A stretch of DNA of 64,000 nucleotides, taken from assembly GCA_026393675.1 (NCBI GenBank), contig JAPKZQ010000015.1:1-64000 (forward strand), written 5' to 3'. Made by a program: the position numbers and the translations under genes. The notes below the pieces were generated by a model. It was not told the origin of the DNA. It searched no databases and saw nothing but the letters and a program-made list of their open reading frames with translations. Origin of the DNA: Acidobacteriota bacterium. Its GTDB lineage: Bacteria; Acidobacteriota; Vicinamibacteria; Vicinamibacterales; JAKQTR01. Shown here in pieces: positions 14,109-21,959 of this stretch. How positions within the stretch are numbered: position 1 is the first letter of the stretch; every line of letters begins with the position of its first letter.

Positions 14109-17028
14109 GCGAAAGAAGACCCCCGAGCTGACCTTTCAGCAGCACATCGAGGACTTCCTCATTCGCGAGCATCGTTATGGTGTGCTCGAACAGTCCGACA
14201 TCACGGACACCGAGCATTTCATTGCCGAAGACCAGCTCTGGGCCTTCCTCATAGCCACGCAGTGCGACACGCTCAAGAAGCTGACGGACGACTACGGAAC
14301 AGACGCGCGCGAAGAGGTGTTCAAGGCCCTTCGCAAGGAATTGGAGCACACGCCGCTGTGGATGCTCCTCCGCCACGGACTGAAAGTGCGTGGGCTCGAG
14401 TTGCGGCTCTACTACCCCAAGCCTCGCTCCGCCGAGAGCGCCGCCGTCGCAAAACACGGTGAGAACCGCATCACCTTCCGCCCGCACTTCTACTTCGGCG
14501 AGACCAACCAGGAGATTGATTTCGCCTTCTTCCTCAACGGCCTGCCCATCGTGGCGCTGGAGTTGAAACACGAGAAGAACCAGACCGTGCACGACGCCGT
14601 CGCGCAGTTCGCCACCCGCGACCACGCACGCAAGATCTTCCAGCATCCGTTCCTCTACCTCGCCGCCGACACGAGCGACGTGATGGCCGCCACCGACCCG
14701 CGCCGGGAACAGAACTTCCGCTGGCACAACACGGGCCTGACGAACGAAGCCGTCACCAAAGATGGCAGCGAATACCCGGTAGAGTTTCTCTACCGCGAGG
14801 TGTTGGCGAAGGACCAGTTGCTCGAAGCGCTCTCGTTCTTTCTCGTCCGCGTGCCCCAGCGCGACGCGGAGGACGACAAGCCGGAGCGTCCGGCCTTCAC
14901 CCTGTTCCCGCGCTACCACCAGAGCCGCACGGTGCGAAAGGTGGCGGACGACATCTCGGCACAATTCGCCGCGAAGGCCGACATCGGCCGCAAGTATCTC
15001 GTCAATCATTCGGCGGGCAGCGGTAAGACGCTGACCATGTGCTGGCTGGCGGACCGCCTCCACAGCCTATTCAAGCCCGGCACGAGCGAGAAACTCGTCG
15101 ACCTGGTGTTCATCCTCACAGACCGGAAATCGCTCGATACGAATATCAAGGACGAAATCGAGAACTTCTCTCACCTCAAGGATGTCGTTGGTCTGGCGCG
15201 GAAGGCCGAAGACCTGCCGCGGTTCTTGAAGGGGCGCAAGCCGATCATTGTCACCACGCAGCAGAAGTTCGCTTACGTGCTGGACGAGATCGAGAAGAAC
15301 CCCGAATTGAAGAAACTCCGGGTCGCTTTCCTGATTGATGAAGCCCACCGCTCGCAGGAAGGCCAGATGGGCGCAGCCATCCGGTTGCCGTTCCGCAAAA
15401 CTGACGAACCTGATGCCGAGGCCCCCGAGGTTGACCCGGAAGAGCAGCTCGCCAAGATCATCCGCGAGCATGACCTCAATCAGATGATCGTTGCGTTCAC
15501 CGCTACGCCTGCGCCGGCCACCGTCACCCTGTTCGGCGAACCGTTCGACACCTACTCCGAGGCCGAGGCCATCGCCGAAGGCTACATCGTGGATGTGGCG
15601 GCCAGCATCATTTCCTACAAGACGCTCTACAACCTGCATTGCCCGGTCGTGCCCAAACTGGACGAGGAGAAGCTCTATCCCAAGGGGGTCGTGTCCAAGG
15701 CGCTCCAGAACGTGGCCTTCCAGGATGATGGGCTGATTCAGTACAAGGCCGAGGTGATGCTGCGCATCTTCGAGAAGGACGTGATGCCGCTCATTGGCGG
15801 ACGCGCCAAGGCGATGATCGTAACCGCCTCCCGCGTCGCCGGGCTGCGTTATTTCCAGATCATCAAGGAGAAACTCAAAGAGCGCGGCGCAGCCTACAAG
15901 GCGCTCTACGCCTTCTCGGATTTCGTTCATCCGACAACCAACGCGGCGATTAGCGAGCACGCAGTCAATGAGTTGAAGGACGGAGAGCTGATCGAGCAGC
16001 GATTTGAAGGCGACAACTACCGCTTGATGGTCGTGGCCAACAAGTTCCAGACCGGGTTCGATCAACCCCTGCTGGCCGGCATGTTCCTCGACAAGCCCGT
16101 CGTGGACCGAAACGCCGTTCAGACGCTGTCACGCCTGAACCGCTGCCACGAAGGCAAGGATCGTGTCGTGGTCGTGGACTTCACCAACAACGCCAAAGCG
16201 ATCCTCAAGGCGTTCGTCAAGTACCGAAAAGGCACTCCGTTCGAGCCGGAAGAGCCGGACCAGGAGCTTTGCCCGAGGTTACACGCCGAGATTCTGGCTG
16301 CGGGGGTGTTCACACAGAAGGATGCCGCCGATCTCGCAAGACTGCTCGCGACCGGCACGGATGCCCAGGTGCAGTTCTCGGTCAATGCGCTGCGGACCCG
16401 CTTTCAGGCGAAGCTCACCGACCGGGAAGAACGCAAGGAGTTCGTTTACCTGCTCGCCCGCTTCGTGAAGAGCTTTCACTTCCTCACGTGCTTCTTCACC
16501 TTTGCGCCGGAGATCAGGCAACTCGCCACGTTTGCCGAATACGTCGGCCCGCAGCTCATCAAGGCAGGCAGTGTGTCGGAGCTGATGAAGCAGATTCGCC
16601 AGACGGAAGTCATCAAGGCCGCTGTTGAGTATCAGGGCGTAGAAAGTGGCGGAGGAACGGTCAAACTCAAACCGGGCACGGGGAAGAAGGGCGCTGGCCC
16701 GCCCCCGAAGAAGGTGTCCGTTCAGGACATGATCGCGGAGATCCAAGCCAGGTTCGACATCAGCGACGAGGAAGCGCTCTACATCAAGCAGGTCACGGAG
16801 GAGAAAGTCGCCGACCTGGCCATTCGCAGCACCGTCACGGCCCACCGGGACGACCGCATCTATCTCGAAGGCGCCTATCGCTGGCAGGTGAACGGCGAGA
16901 TTCAGACCGCTTATGATGAACGAGAGCGCTACGAGGAACTGGCGGATCTCAAGTACACGGACACCGGGGGTATCTTCGACATCATGGCGGTCACCGTGAT
17001 CCAGCACCATCTGTCATTCGCGGCATGA
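14101..17028 (+). CDS. hsdR: Type I restriction endonuclease subunit HsdR
   Basis: A 975-residue motor and nuclease subunit. The PD-(D/E)xK nuclease is visible as EIDFAFFLNGLPIVALELKHEKNQ near residues 140-160. Superfamily 2 translocase motifs follow: Walker A HSAGSGKT near 303, the DEAH box FLIDEAHRSQ near 413, motif III FTATPAP, and motif VI VQTLSRLNR. I chose GTG 14101, preceded by GGGAGGG at good spacing; an upstream GTG at 14062 adds 13 residues inside the DUF1016 gene. It ends 4 bases before radC. The gene appears intact, so restriction is plausibly active. Confidence 0.94.
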   Translation: MPKRKKTPELTFQQHIEDFLIREHRYGVLEQSDITDTEHFIAEDQLWAFLIATQCDTLKKLTDDYGTDAREEVFKALRKELEHTPLWMLLRHGLKVRGLELRLYYPKPRSAESAAVAKHGENRITFRPHFYFGETNQEIDFAFFLNGLPIVALELKHEKNQTVHDAVAQFATRDHARKIFQHPFLYLAADTSDVMAATDPRREQNFRWHNTGLTNEAVTKDGSEYPVEFLYREVLAKDQLLEALSFFLVRVPQRDAEDDKPERPAFTLFPRYHQSRTVRKVADDISAQFAAKADIGRKYLVNHSAGSGKTLTMCWLADRLHSLFKPGTSEKLVDLVFILTDRKSLDTNIKDEIENFSHLKDVVGLARKAEDLPRFLKGRKPIIVTTQQKFAYVLDEIEKNPELKKLRVAFLIDEAHRSQEGQMGAAIRLPFRKTDEPDAEAPEVDPEEQLAKIIREHDLNQMIVAFTATPAPATVTLFGEPFDTYSEAEAIAEGYIVDVAASIISYKTLYNLHCPVVPKLDEEKLYPKGVVSKALQNVAFQDDGLIQYKAEVMLRIFEKDVMPLIGGRAKAMIVTASRVAGLRYFQIIKEKLKERGAAYKALYAFSDFVHPTTNAAISEHAVNELKDGELIEQRFEGDNYRLMVVANKFQTGFDQPLLAGMFLDKPVVDRNAVQTLSRLNRCHEGKDRVVVVDFTNNAKAILKAFVKYRKGTPFEPEEPDQELCPRLHAEILAAGVFTQKDAADLARLLATGTDAQVQFSVNALRTRFQAKLTDREERKEFVYLLARFVKSFHFLTCFFTFAPEIRQLATFAEYVGPQLIKAGSVSELMKQIRQTEVIKAAVEYQGVESGGGTVKLKPGTGKKGAGPPPKKVSVQDMIAEIQARFDISDEEALYIKQVTEEKVADLAIRSTVTAHRDDRIYLEGAYRWQVNGEIQTAYDERERYEELADLKYTDTGGIFDIMAVTVIQHHLSFAA

Positions 17029-17032
17029 GGCT

Positions 17033-17695
17033 ATGAACAAGACGATTCACCAGATGCCCGAGTCCGACCGGCCGCGAGAGAAGCTGCTCCGGAAAGGCGC
17101 GGCTGCCTTGAGCGATCGGGAACTGCTCGCCGTTCTGCTTGGGAAAGGCACGCCAGGGATGGATGTCATGACCCTCGCCGGGAAGCTGGCGCGGCTCCTT
17201 GACGAGAAGGGCCTGGAAGTGAAGGCCGAAGACCTGACGCAGTTCGAAGGCGTGGGCGACGCGAAGGCCACCCTGATTCTCGCGGCGATCGAGTTCGCCC
17301 GCCGTCGCATCAAGCCGGCGGGTGCGAAGATCATCACCCCGGCGGATCTGCTGCCCCACATCCGGCACTACACCGATCGGAAGCAGGAGCACTTCTTATG
17401 CGCCAGCATCAATGGAGCGAACGAAATTCTGAACATCCGCGTCGTGTCGATTGGCCTGATTGACCGGAGTCCGGTCCACCCGCGCGAGGTCTTCGCGGAT
17501 GCACTTGCCGAACGTGCTTCGGCGGTCATCGTTGCTCACAATCACCCCAGCGGTGGCGTTGAACCGTCGCAAAGCGACATCAACATCACCGCTCAGCTCA
17601 AGGCGGCGGGTGAAATCGTAGGCATCGAGCTGCTGGACCACATCATCTTCGACAGAAGTGAGCACTACAGTTTTCTGGAAGCTGGAAGGCTGTAA
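17033..17695 (+). CDS. radC: RadC-family JAB/MPN metalloprotein
   Basis: A 220-residue RadC protein. The N-terminal helix-hairpin-helix-like region (LRKGAAALSDRELLAVLLGKGTPG, FEGVGDAKATLILAA) leads to a JAMM metal site: HPREVF, then AHNHPSGG near residue 169 and the aspartate in PSQSDINIT. RadC is no longer considered a recombination protein in Escherichia coli, and homologues are frequent in mobile and defence islands. Four bases separate it from hsdR, so it looks like the last gene of the restriction operon. thiI begins six bases downstream. Confidence 0.92.
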   Translation: MNKTIHQMPESDRPREKLLRKGAAALSDRELLAVLLGKGTPGMDVMTLAGKLARLLDEKGLEVKAEDLTQFEGVGDAKATLILAAIEFARRRIKPAGAKIITPADLLPHIRHYTDRKQEHFLCASINGANEILNIRVVSIGLIDRSPVHPREVFADALAERASAVIVAHNHPSGGVEPSQSDINITAQLKAAGEIVGIELLDHIIFDRSEHYSFLEAGRL

Positions 17696-17701
17696 GGCCA
17701 G

Positions 17702-18949
17702 ATGAACTCGATCATCGTCCACTACCAGGAGATTGCGCTGAAGGGCCGCAACAGGCCCTATTTCATCGCGAAGCTCGTTCGTAACCTGCGCAGGCAGACC
17801 TCCGACATCGGCGTGCAGGACGTGCGGGCGCTCATGGGCCGGATTGAGATCGTGCTCGGACCGTCGGCCGACTTCGACCGCGTCAAGGAGCGACTGCTCC
17901 ACGTCTTCGGCATCGCGAACTTCTCAAAGGCCGGGCGGGTCGCGCTCGATTTCGACGGGCTCTGCAAGGCCATCCTGGCCGACCTGGCGGATCATGCGCC
18001 GGTGACGTTCCGGGTCAATGCGAAGCGCGCCGACAAGCGCTTTCCGATGACCTCCCCGCAAATCGAACGCGAGATCGGTGGGCGCATCGTCGAAGCGCTC
18101 GGCTGGAAGGTCAAGCTCGATCACCCGGAACTGGCGGTCAACGTCGAACTGCTCTCGAACCAGGCGTTCTACTCATTTGGCAAGCAGAAAGCCGCCGGCG
18201 GCATGCCGACCGGTGTGAGCGGGCGCGTCGCGTGCCTGCTGTCGGGCGGGATCGATTCCCCTGTCGCGGCCTACCGGCTGATGAAGCGCGGGTGTTCGGT
18301 CGTGCCCATCCACTTCCACAGCTATCCGTTCGTCTCGCGCGCGTCGCAGGAGAAGGTGCGCGAGATTGTCGAGATCCTGACGCGGTACCAGATGAAGACC
18401 ACGCTGAAGCTCGTGCCCTTTGGCGAGCTGCAGCGGCAGATTGTGTTGACCGTGCCGCCGCCGCTTCGCGTCGTGATCTACCGGCGCATGATGCTGCGCA
18501 TAGCCGAGCGCCTCGCGCGGGACACTCGCGCCCGGGCGCTTGTCACCGGCGAGGTGATTGGACAGGTTGCGTCGCAGACGCTCGAGAATCTCACCGTCAT
18601 TGCCTCGGTGACCAACCTGCAGATCCTGAGGCCGCTTATTGGCATGGACAAGGAGGAGATCATCGTCGAGGCCCAGCGCATCGGGACCTACGAGGTTTCA
18701 ATCGTGCCCGACCAGGACTGCTGCCAGCTGTTCACGCCGCGCAGCCCGGAGACTCACGCACGCGGCTGGCAGGTCGATGCGGCGGAGGCGAAGTTGCCGA
18801 TCGAGGACATGGTGGCATCGGCCATCGCGGCCACCGTGACGGAGAGTTTCGAGTTCCCGGCCTGTCCTGAGCGAGCGCCGGAATCAAGCGGCGAGTCGAA
18901 GGGCCCGCAGCCGGACGCCGAGGGCGATCCTGGCCCTGAGTTAGCTTGA
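17702..18949 (+). CDS. thiI: tRNA 4-thiouridine synthetase ThiI
   Basis: ThiI adenylates tRNA uridine-8 for thiolation and may also supply sulfur for thiazole synthesis. The N-terminal ferredoxin-like/THUMP region covers about residues 1-165. The PP-loop LLSGGIDSPVAAYRLMKRG is followed by IHFHSYPF. There is no C-terminal rhodanese domain, as in many short ThiI proteins, although the cysteine pair in DQDCCQLF is retained. The last 25-30 of 415 residues (after FEFPACP) are encoded by palindromic repeats that continue past the stop, so the natural C-terminus has probably been altered. Confidence 0.9.
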   Translation: MNSIIVHYQEIALKGRNRPYFIAKLVRNLRRQTSDIGVQDVRALMGRIEIVLGPSADFDRVKERLLHVFGIANFSKAGRVALDFDGLCKAILADLADHAPVTFRVNAKRADKRFPMTSPQIEREIGGRIVEALGWKVKLDHPELAVNVELLSNQAFYSFGKQKAAGGMPTGVSGRVACLLSGGIDSPVAAYRLMKRGCSVVPIHFHSYPFVSRASQEKVREIVEILTRYQMKTTLKLVPFGELQRQIVLTVPPPLRVVIYRRMMLRIAERLARDTRARALVTGEVIGQVASQTLENLTVIASVTNLQILRPLIGMDKEEIIVEAQRIGTYEVSIVPDQDCCQLFTPRSPETHARGWQVDAAEAKLPIEDMVASAIAATVTESFEFPACPERAPESSGESKGPQPDAEGDPGPELA

Positions 18950-19029
18950 GTCGAAGAGCGCGTCGAGGGGCCAGCCGAGTCGAAGGGCCAGCCCTGAGCG
19001 AGCTCAGGTTGAACGAGCGAGTCGAAGGG
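18865..19029. repeat. Cluster of CCTGAGCGAGC...GAGTCGAAGGG repeats
   Basis: Four related units lie at about 18865-18903, 18934-18957, 18962-18987 and 18992-19029. Complete units begin CCTGAGCGAGC and end GCGAGTCGAAGGG; the others are degenerate. They cover the 3' end of thiI and the gap before the aldolase gene. Confidence 0.75.
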
Positions 19030-19079
19030 TAGAATAAGACAGTGTCCTGGTCTCTAGTCACTGACTGGCAGGTGAACCC

Positions 19080-20513
19080 ATGGTGTTCGAATCCGTCGCG
19101 CAGATGATTGACGCGTTGAAGCCGGCCGTTGTCCTGGCCGGAGACAGGGTCCAGGTGGCCGGCGAGGTTCCGGCAGCGGCCATTGATCGGCTGGCCTGGA
19201 CGGCCGCGTTCGGGGCGTCCGCGGACGTTAGAGGGACCGCGCGGTGGATCATCCGCGGCATCGGTGTTCACCAGGGCGTGGTGCCCGCGTCGATCCACGA
19301 CTTGTATGTGGCGATCGGACGAGGGGATGCGAAGGGATTCACCGTGCCCGCCATGAACCTCCGCGCAATGACGTACGACACGGCGCGAGCGGTGTTCCGG
19401 GCGGCAATCGCCCTCAAGGTCGGCGCGTTCATTCTCGAGATTGCGCGTTCCGAGATCGGGTACACCGAGCAGCGTCCGCACGAGTACTCAGCCATCCTGC
19501 TCGCCGCGGCACTGCGTGAGGGCTTCAACGGACCGCTCTTCATCCAGGGCGATCACGTCCAGGTGAACGCGAAGAAGTTCGCGGGCCCGGAGTGCGAGAA
19601 GGAGCTGGCGACGCTGCGTGACTTGATCCAGGAGGAGATTGCGGCTGGGTTCTACAACATCGACATCGACACCTCGACGCTGGTCGATCTCGACCAGCCC
19701 ACGCTCGACGAGCAGCAGCGCGTGAACTGCGAGCAGGCGGCCGCCTTTACGCGGCACGTCAGGGGTCTCGAGCCGAAGGGCGTGATCATTTCCATCGGTG
19801 GGGAGATTGGCGAGGTGGGCGGCAAGAACTCGGATGCGCACGAACTGCGGGCGTTCATGGCGGGGTACGACAGGGCGCGCGGCAGCCTGGTCGGCATCAG
19901 CAAGATCAGCATCCAGACCGGCACGGCCCACGGCGGGTTCGTCGCGCCGGATGGCAGCGTGCGGATGGATGTGAAGATCGATCTCGACACGCTCCGCGAA
20001 CTCTCCGAGCTGGCCCGCAAGGAGTTCGGGATGGCCGGTGCCGTGCAGCACGGCGCATCAACGCTGCCGCCCGACGCCTTCCACGCGTTCCCGAACGCTG
20101 GCGCGTGCGAGGTCCATCTGGCCACCGACTTCCAGAACATGGTCTACGAGCACCCGTCGCTGCCGGCGTCGCTCAAGGCCGAGATGTACGGCTGGCTTCG
20201 CGAGCACGCTCAGGAAGAACGCAAGCCGAAAGACACCGAAGAGCAGTTCATCTACAAGGCGCGCAAGAAGGCGATTGGGCCGTTCAAGAAGCAGTTATGG
20301 GGCCTGCCCGAGGACATCCGCGCCGCCATCGGCGCGTCGCTCGAGCAGCGGTTCACATTCCTGATGAAGCAGTTGCGCGTGGACGGTACCGCGGATGTCG
20401 TGAAGAAGTTCGTCAAGCCGACACCGGTGGCGTTTAATCGCGCCGCCGAAATCCAGGCCGCTGGCGGCACAATCACCGCGTCCGAGCGCAAGGCGGAAGG
20501 ACTGGCGGATTAG
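19080..20513 (+). CDS. Class II fructose-bisphosphate aldolase family protein
   Basis: A 477-residue zinc-dependent ketose-bisphosphate aldolase-like protein. Family marks are FTVPAMNLR, the zinc/substrate histidine region FIQGDHVQVN, FYNIDIDTS, ISIGGEIGEVGG, IQTGTAHGG and MAGAVQHGAS. It is longer than ordinary class II aldolases (about 350) because of an extra N-terminal segment (1-85) and a C-terminal extension. It fits a larger subfamily whose substrate may not be fructose-1,6-bisphosphate. A TAGAAT at 19030-19035, just after the repeats, could be its -10. It overlaps the convergent lipoprotein gene by 4 bases. Confidence 0.83.
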   Translation: MVFESVAQMIDALKPAVVLAGDRVQVAGEVPAAAIDRLAWTAAFGASADVRGTARWIIRGIGVHQGVVPASIHDLYVAIGRGDAKGFTVPAMNLRAMTYDTARAVFRAAIALKVGAFILEIARSEIGYTEQRPHEYSAILLAAALREGFNGPLFIQGDHVQVNAKKFAGPECEKELATLRDLIQEEIAAGFYNIDIDTSTLVDLDQPTLDEQQRVNCEQAAAFTRHVRGLEPKGVIISIGGEIGEVGGKNSDAHELRAFMAGYDRARGSLVGISKISIQTGTAHGGFVAPDGSVRMDVKIDLDTLRELSELARKEFGMAGAVQHGASTLPPDAFHAFPNAGACEVHLATDFQNMVYEHPSLPASLKAEMYGWLREHAQEERKPKDTEEQFIYKARKKAIGPFKKQLWGLPEDIRAAIGASLEQRFTFLMKQLRVDGTADVVKKFVKPTPVAFNRAAEIQAAGGTITASERKAEGLAD

Positions 20514-21007
20514 CGCTTCGTGAGCAGCTCCGAACCCGTGATCGAGATTCCGCAGACAGTCGCGTTGTAGGTCACGCGGACGCCGCCGTTTTCGAGCGCC
20601 GCGGTCCCGGTCACAACAAACTGGCACGTGAGGCTGCCGGCCACGTCGCCGGCCGCACTCCAGACGGCGCTGGTGCCATTGAGCGACGCCGTTGCATTAC
20701 CAGCCAGCGAGAGACCTCCGCCGCAGTCCGCCGCGAAGGTGCCGGTCGCACTGACCAGCGTCAGTGATGTAACGGACCACTTGAAGTTCCCGCACGTGCC
20801 CGGGTTCAGGATGACGCCGCCGAGAGGGTCGACGGAAAACGAGGTCCAGGTTCCGGCCGACAGCGATCCAATCGTCAGGGCTCCGCTCGCCAGTGTGCTG
20901 TTGATCGCGCTCGGAGAGGTTGGCGTCGACGTAGACGAGTCCGCGCATCCCGAAGCCAGCACGCCAATAGCCAGTACGAACAAAACGGCTCCAGCCCATT
21001 TTTTCAT
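20510..21007 (-). CDS. Small predicted lipoprotein of unknown function
   Basis: A 165-residue protein with a clear lipoprotein signal: MKKWAGAVLFVLAIGVLASGC, lipobox LASGC. The rest is rich in serine, threonine, glycine and alanine and predicted beta-rich, with three later cysteines (TCGN, DCGG, TVCG). It probably sits in the outer membrane facing the periplasm. No recognised domain. GGGAG upstream of ATG 21007 is a reasonable ribosome site. It stands alone between convergent aldolase and divergent def. Confidence 0.75.
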   Translation of the reverse strand: MKKWAGAVLFVLAIGVLASGCADSSTSTPTSPSAINSTLASGALTIGSLSAGTWTSFSVDPLGGVILNPGTCGNFKWSVTSLTLVSATGTFAADCGGGLSLAGNATASLNGTSAVWSAAGDVAGSLTCQFVVTGTAALENGGVRVTYNATVCGISITGSELLTKR

Positions 21008-21345
21008 TGGAAGACTCCCAAGACTCCGATTCTATCCGCGTCTTCTTCCCAAATCGTGCCCGGCCCCAGCCTGGGAACGTTCCGGACAACACACCCTTTT
21101 GCGTCGTATCGGCCGAAGCGGGAGCCACCTTTATGTGCGGAATCGTCACGCCCAGCACCAAAACCGGTAGCCATCCCGCCGCCGTTGGTTTCCGGGAATC
21201 CATGCCGTAATGCGATGAAAAGACGGCACTTGGCCCGCTTGCTCTCCCATCGAGACCAGCGCCAGGTCGTCGGGCTATCAGCAAATCAACTGCAAGAAAC
21301 GTACTGAAGATTCCCGGCGTCTGGCGTCAGGTCGCACGCGCCCCG
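21008..21345. other. Intergenic region between the lipoprotein gene and def
   Basis: This 338-base stretch has no convincing gene. Short open frames on both strands lack family resemblance. I looked for a cyclic-di-GMP riboswitch on the minus strand, because the sequence has GGCTACCGG-like pieces, but the core is not there. The right end carries the def promoter. Confidence 0.5.
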
Positions 21346-21351
21346 TATAAT
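21346..21351 (+). promoter_or_regulatory. -10 element of def, probable leaderless promoter
   Basis: A consensus TATAAT ends 8 bases before the ATG at 21360, leaving almost no room for a 5' leader. The -35 is weak (TGGCGT at 21322-21327, spacer 18). The layout resembles that of the adenosyltransferase promoter at 5046. Confidence 0.5.
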
Positions 21352-21359
21352 CAGGATTC

Positions 21360-21932
21360 ATGTCTATTCTGAAGGTCGCGCGGATGGGTCACCCGGTCCT
21401 TCGCATCAAAGCGAAGACCGTCCCCGCGTCGGAGATCGTCGGCGCCGCGATCCAGGCCCTGATCGACAACATGATCGGGACGATGCTCGAGTACAACGGC
21501 GCCGGGCTCGCTGCGCCGCAGGTGCACGAAGGGATCCGGATCTTCGTGGCCCAGCCGGTGACCGAAGACGAGGAAGGCGAACAGGGCGCAGAGAAGGCGG
21601 GGGAGCGCAAGGCGGCCGAGCCCGGGGTGATGGTCATCATCAACCCCGAAATCATCCCCGTCGGCCGACACACCGTCGAGGACTGGGAAGGATGCCTCAG
21701 CATTCCTGATCTACGGGGTCTGGTGCCGCGGCACCGCGACATCAAGGTACGCGGGTTCGACCGCGAGGGCCAGCGCATCGAGATCGAAGCCAGTGGCCAC
21801 ATGGCCCGCGTCATGCAGCACGAAACCGATCACCTCGACGGCGTGCTGTTCCTGGACCGGATGAAGACGCTCCAGAGCCTCAGCTTCATCGACGAGTACA
21901 CGAGGTATCGCGCGGGGCACGATCAAGAGTAG
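21360..21932 (+). CDS. def: Peptide deformylase
   Basis: Removes the N-formyl group from nascent proteins. All three metal/active-site motifs are present: GAGLAAPQV (residues 48-56), EGCLSIP and QHETDHLDG. The 190-residue length is slightly above average because of an acidic-basic insertion (EDEEGEQGAEKAGERKAAEP) after the first motif. Start ATG 21360 gives MSILKVARMGHPVLR, the normal N-terminus. Confidence 0.95.
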   Translation: MSILKVARMGHPVLRIKAKTVPASEIVGAAIQALIDNMIGTMLEYNGAGLAAPQVHEGIRIFVAQPVTEDEEGEQGAEKAGERKAAEPGVMVIINPEIIPVGRHTVEDWEGCLSIPDLRGLVPRHRDIKVRGFDREGQRIEIEASGHMARVMQHETDHLDGVLFLDRMKTLQSLSFIDEYTRYRAGHDQE

Positions 21933-21959
21933 AAGCCAGAAGTAAGAAGCAAGAGCATC

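Noticed and set aside
21008-21345. Possible cyclic-di-GMP riboswitch upstream of the lipoprotein gene
   Set aside because: Some GEMM-like pieces occur, but the conserved core bulges and tetraloop are absent.
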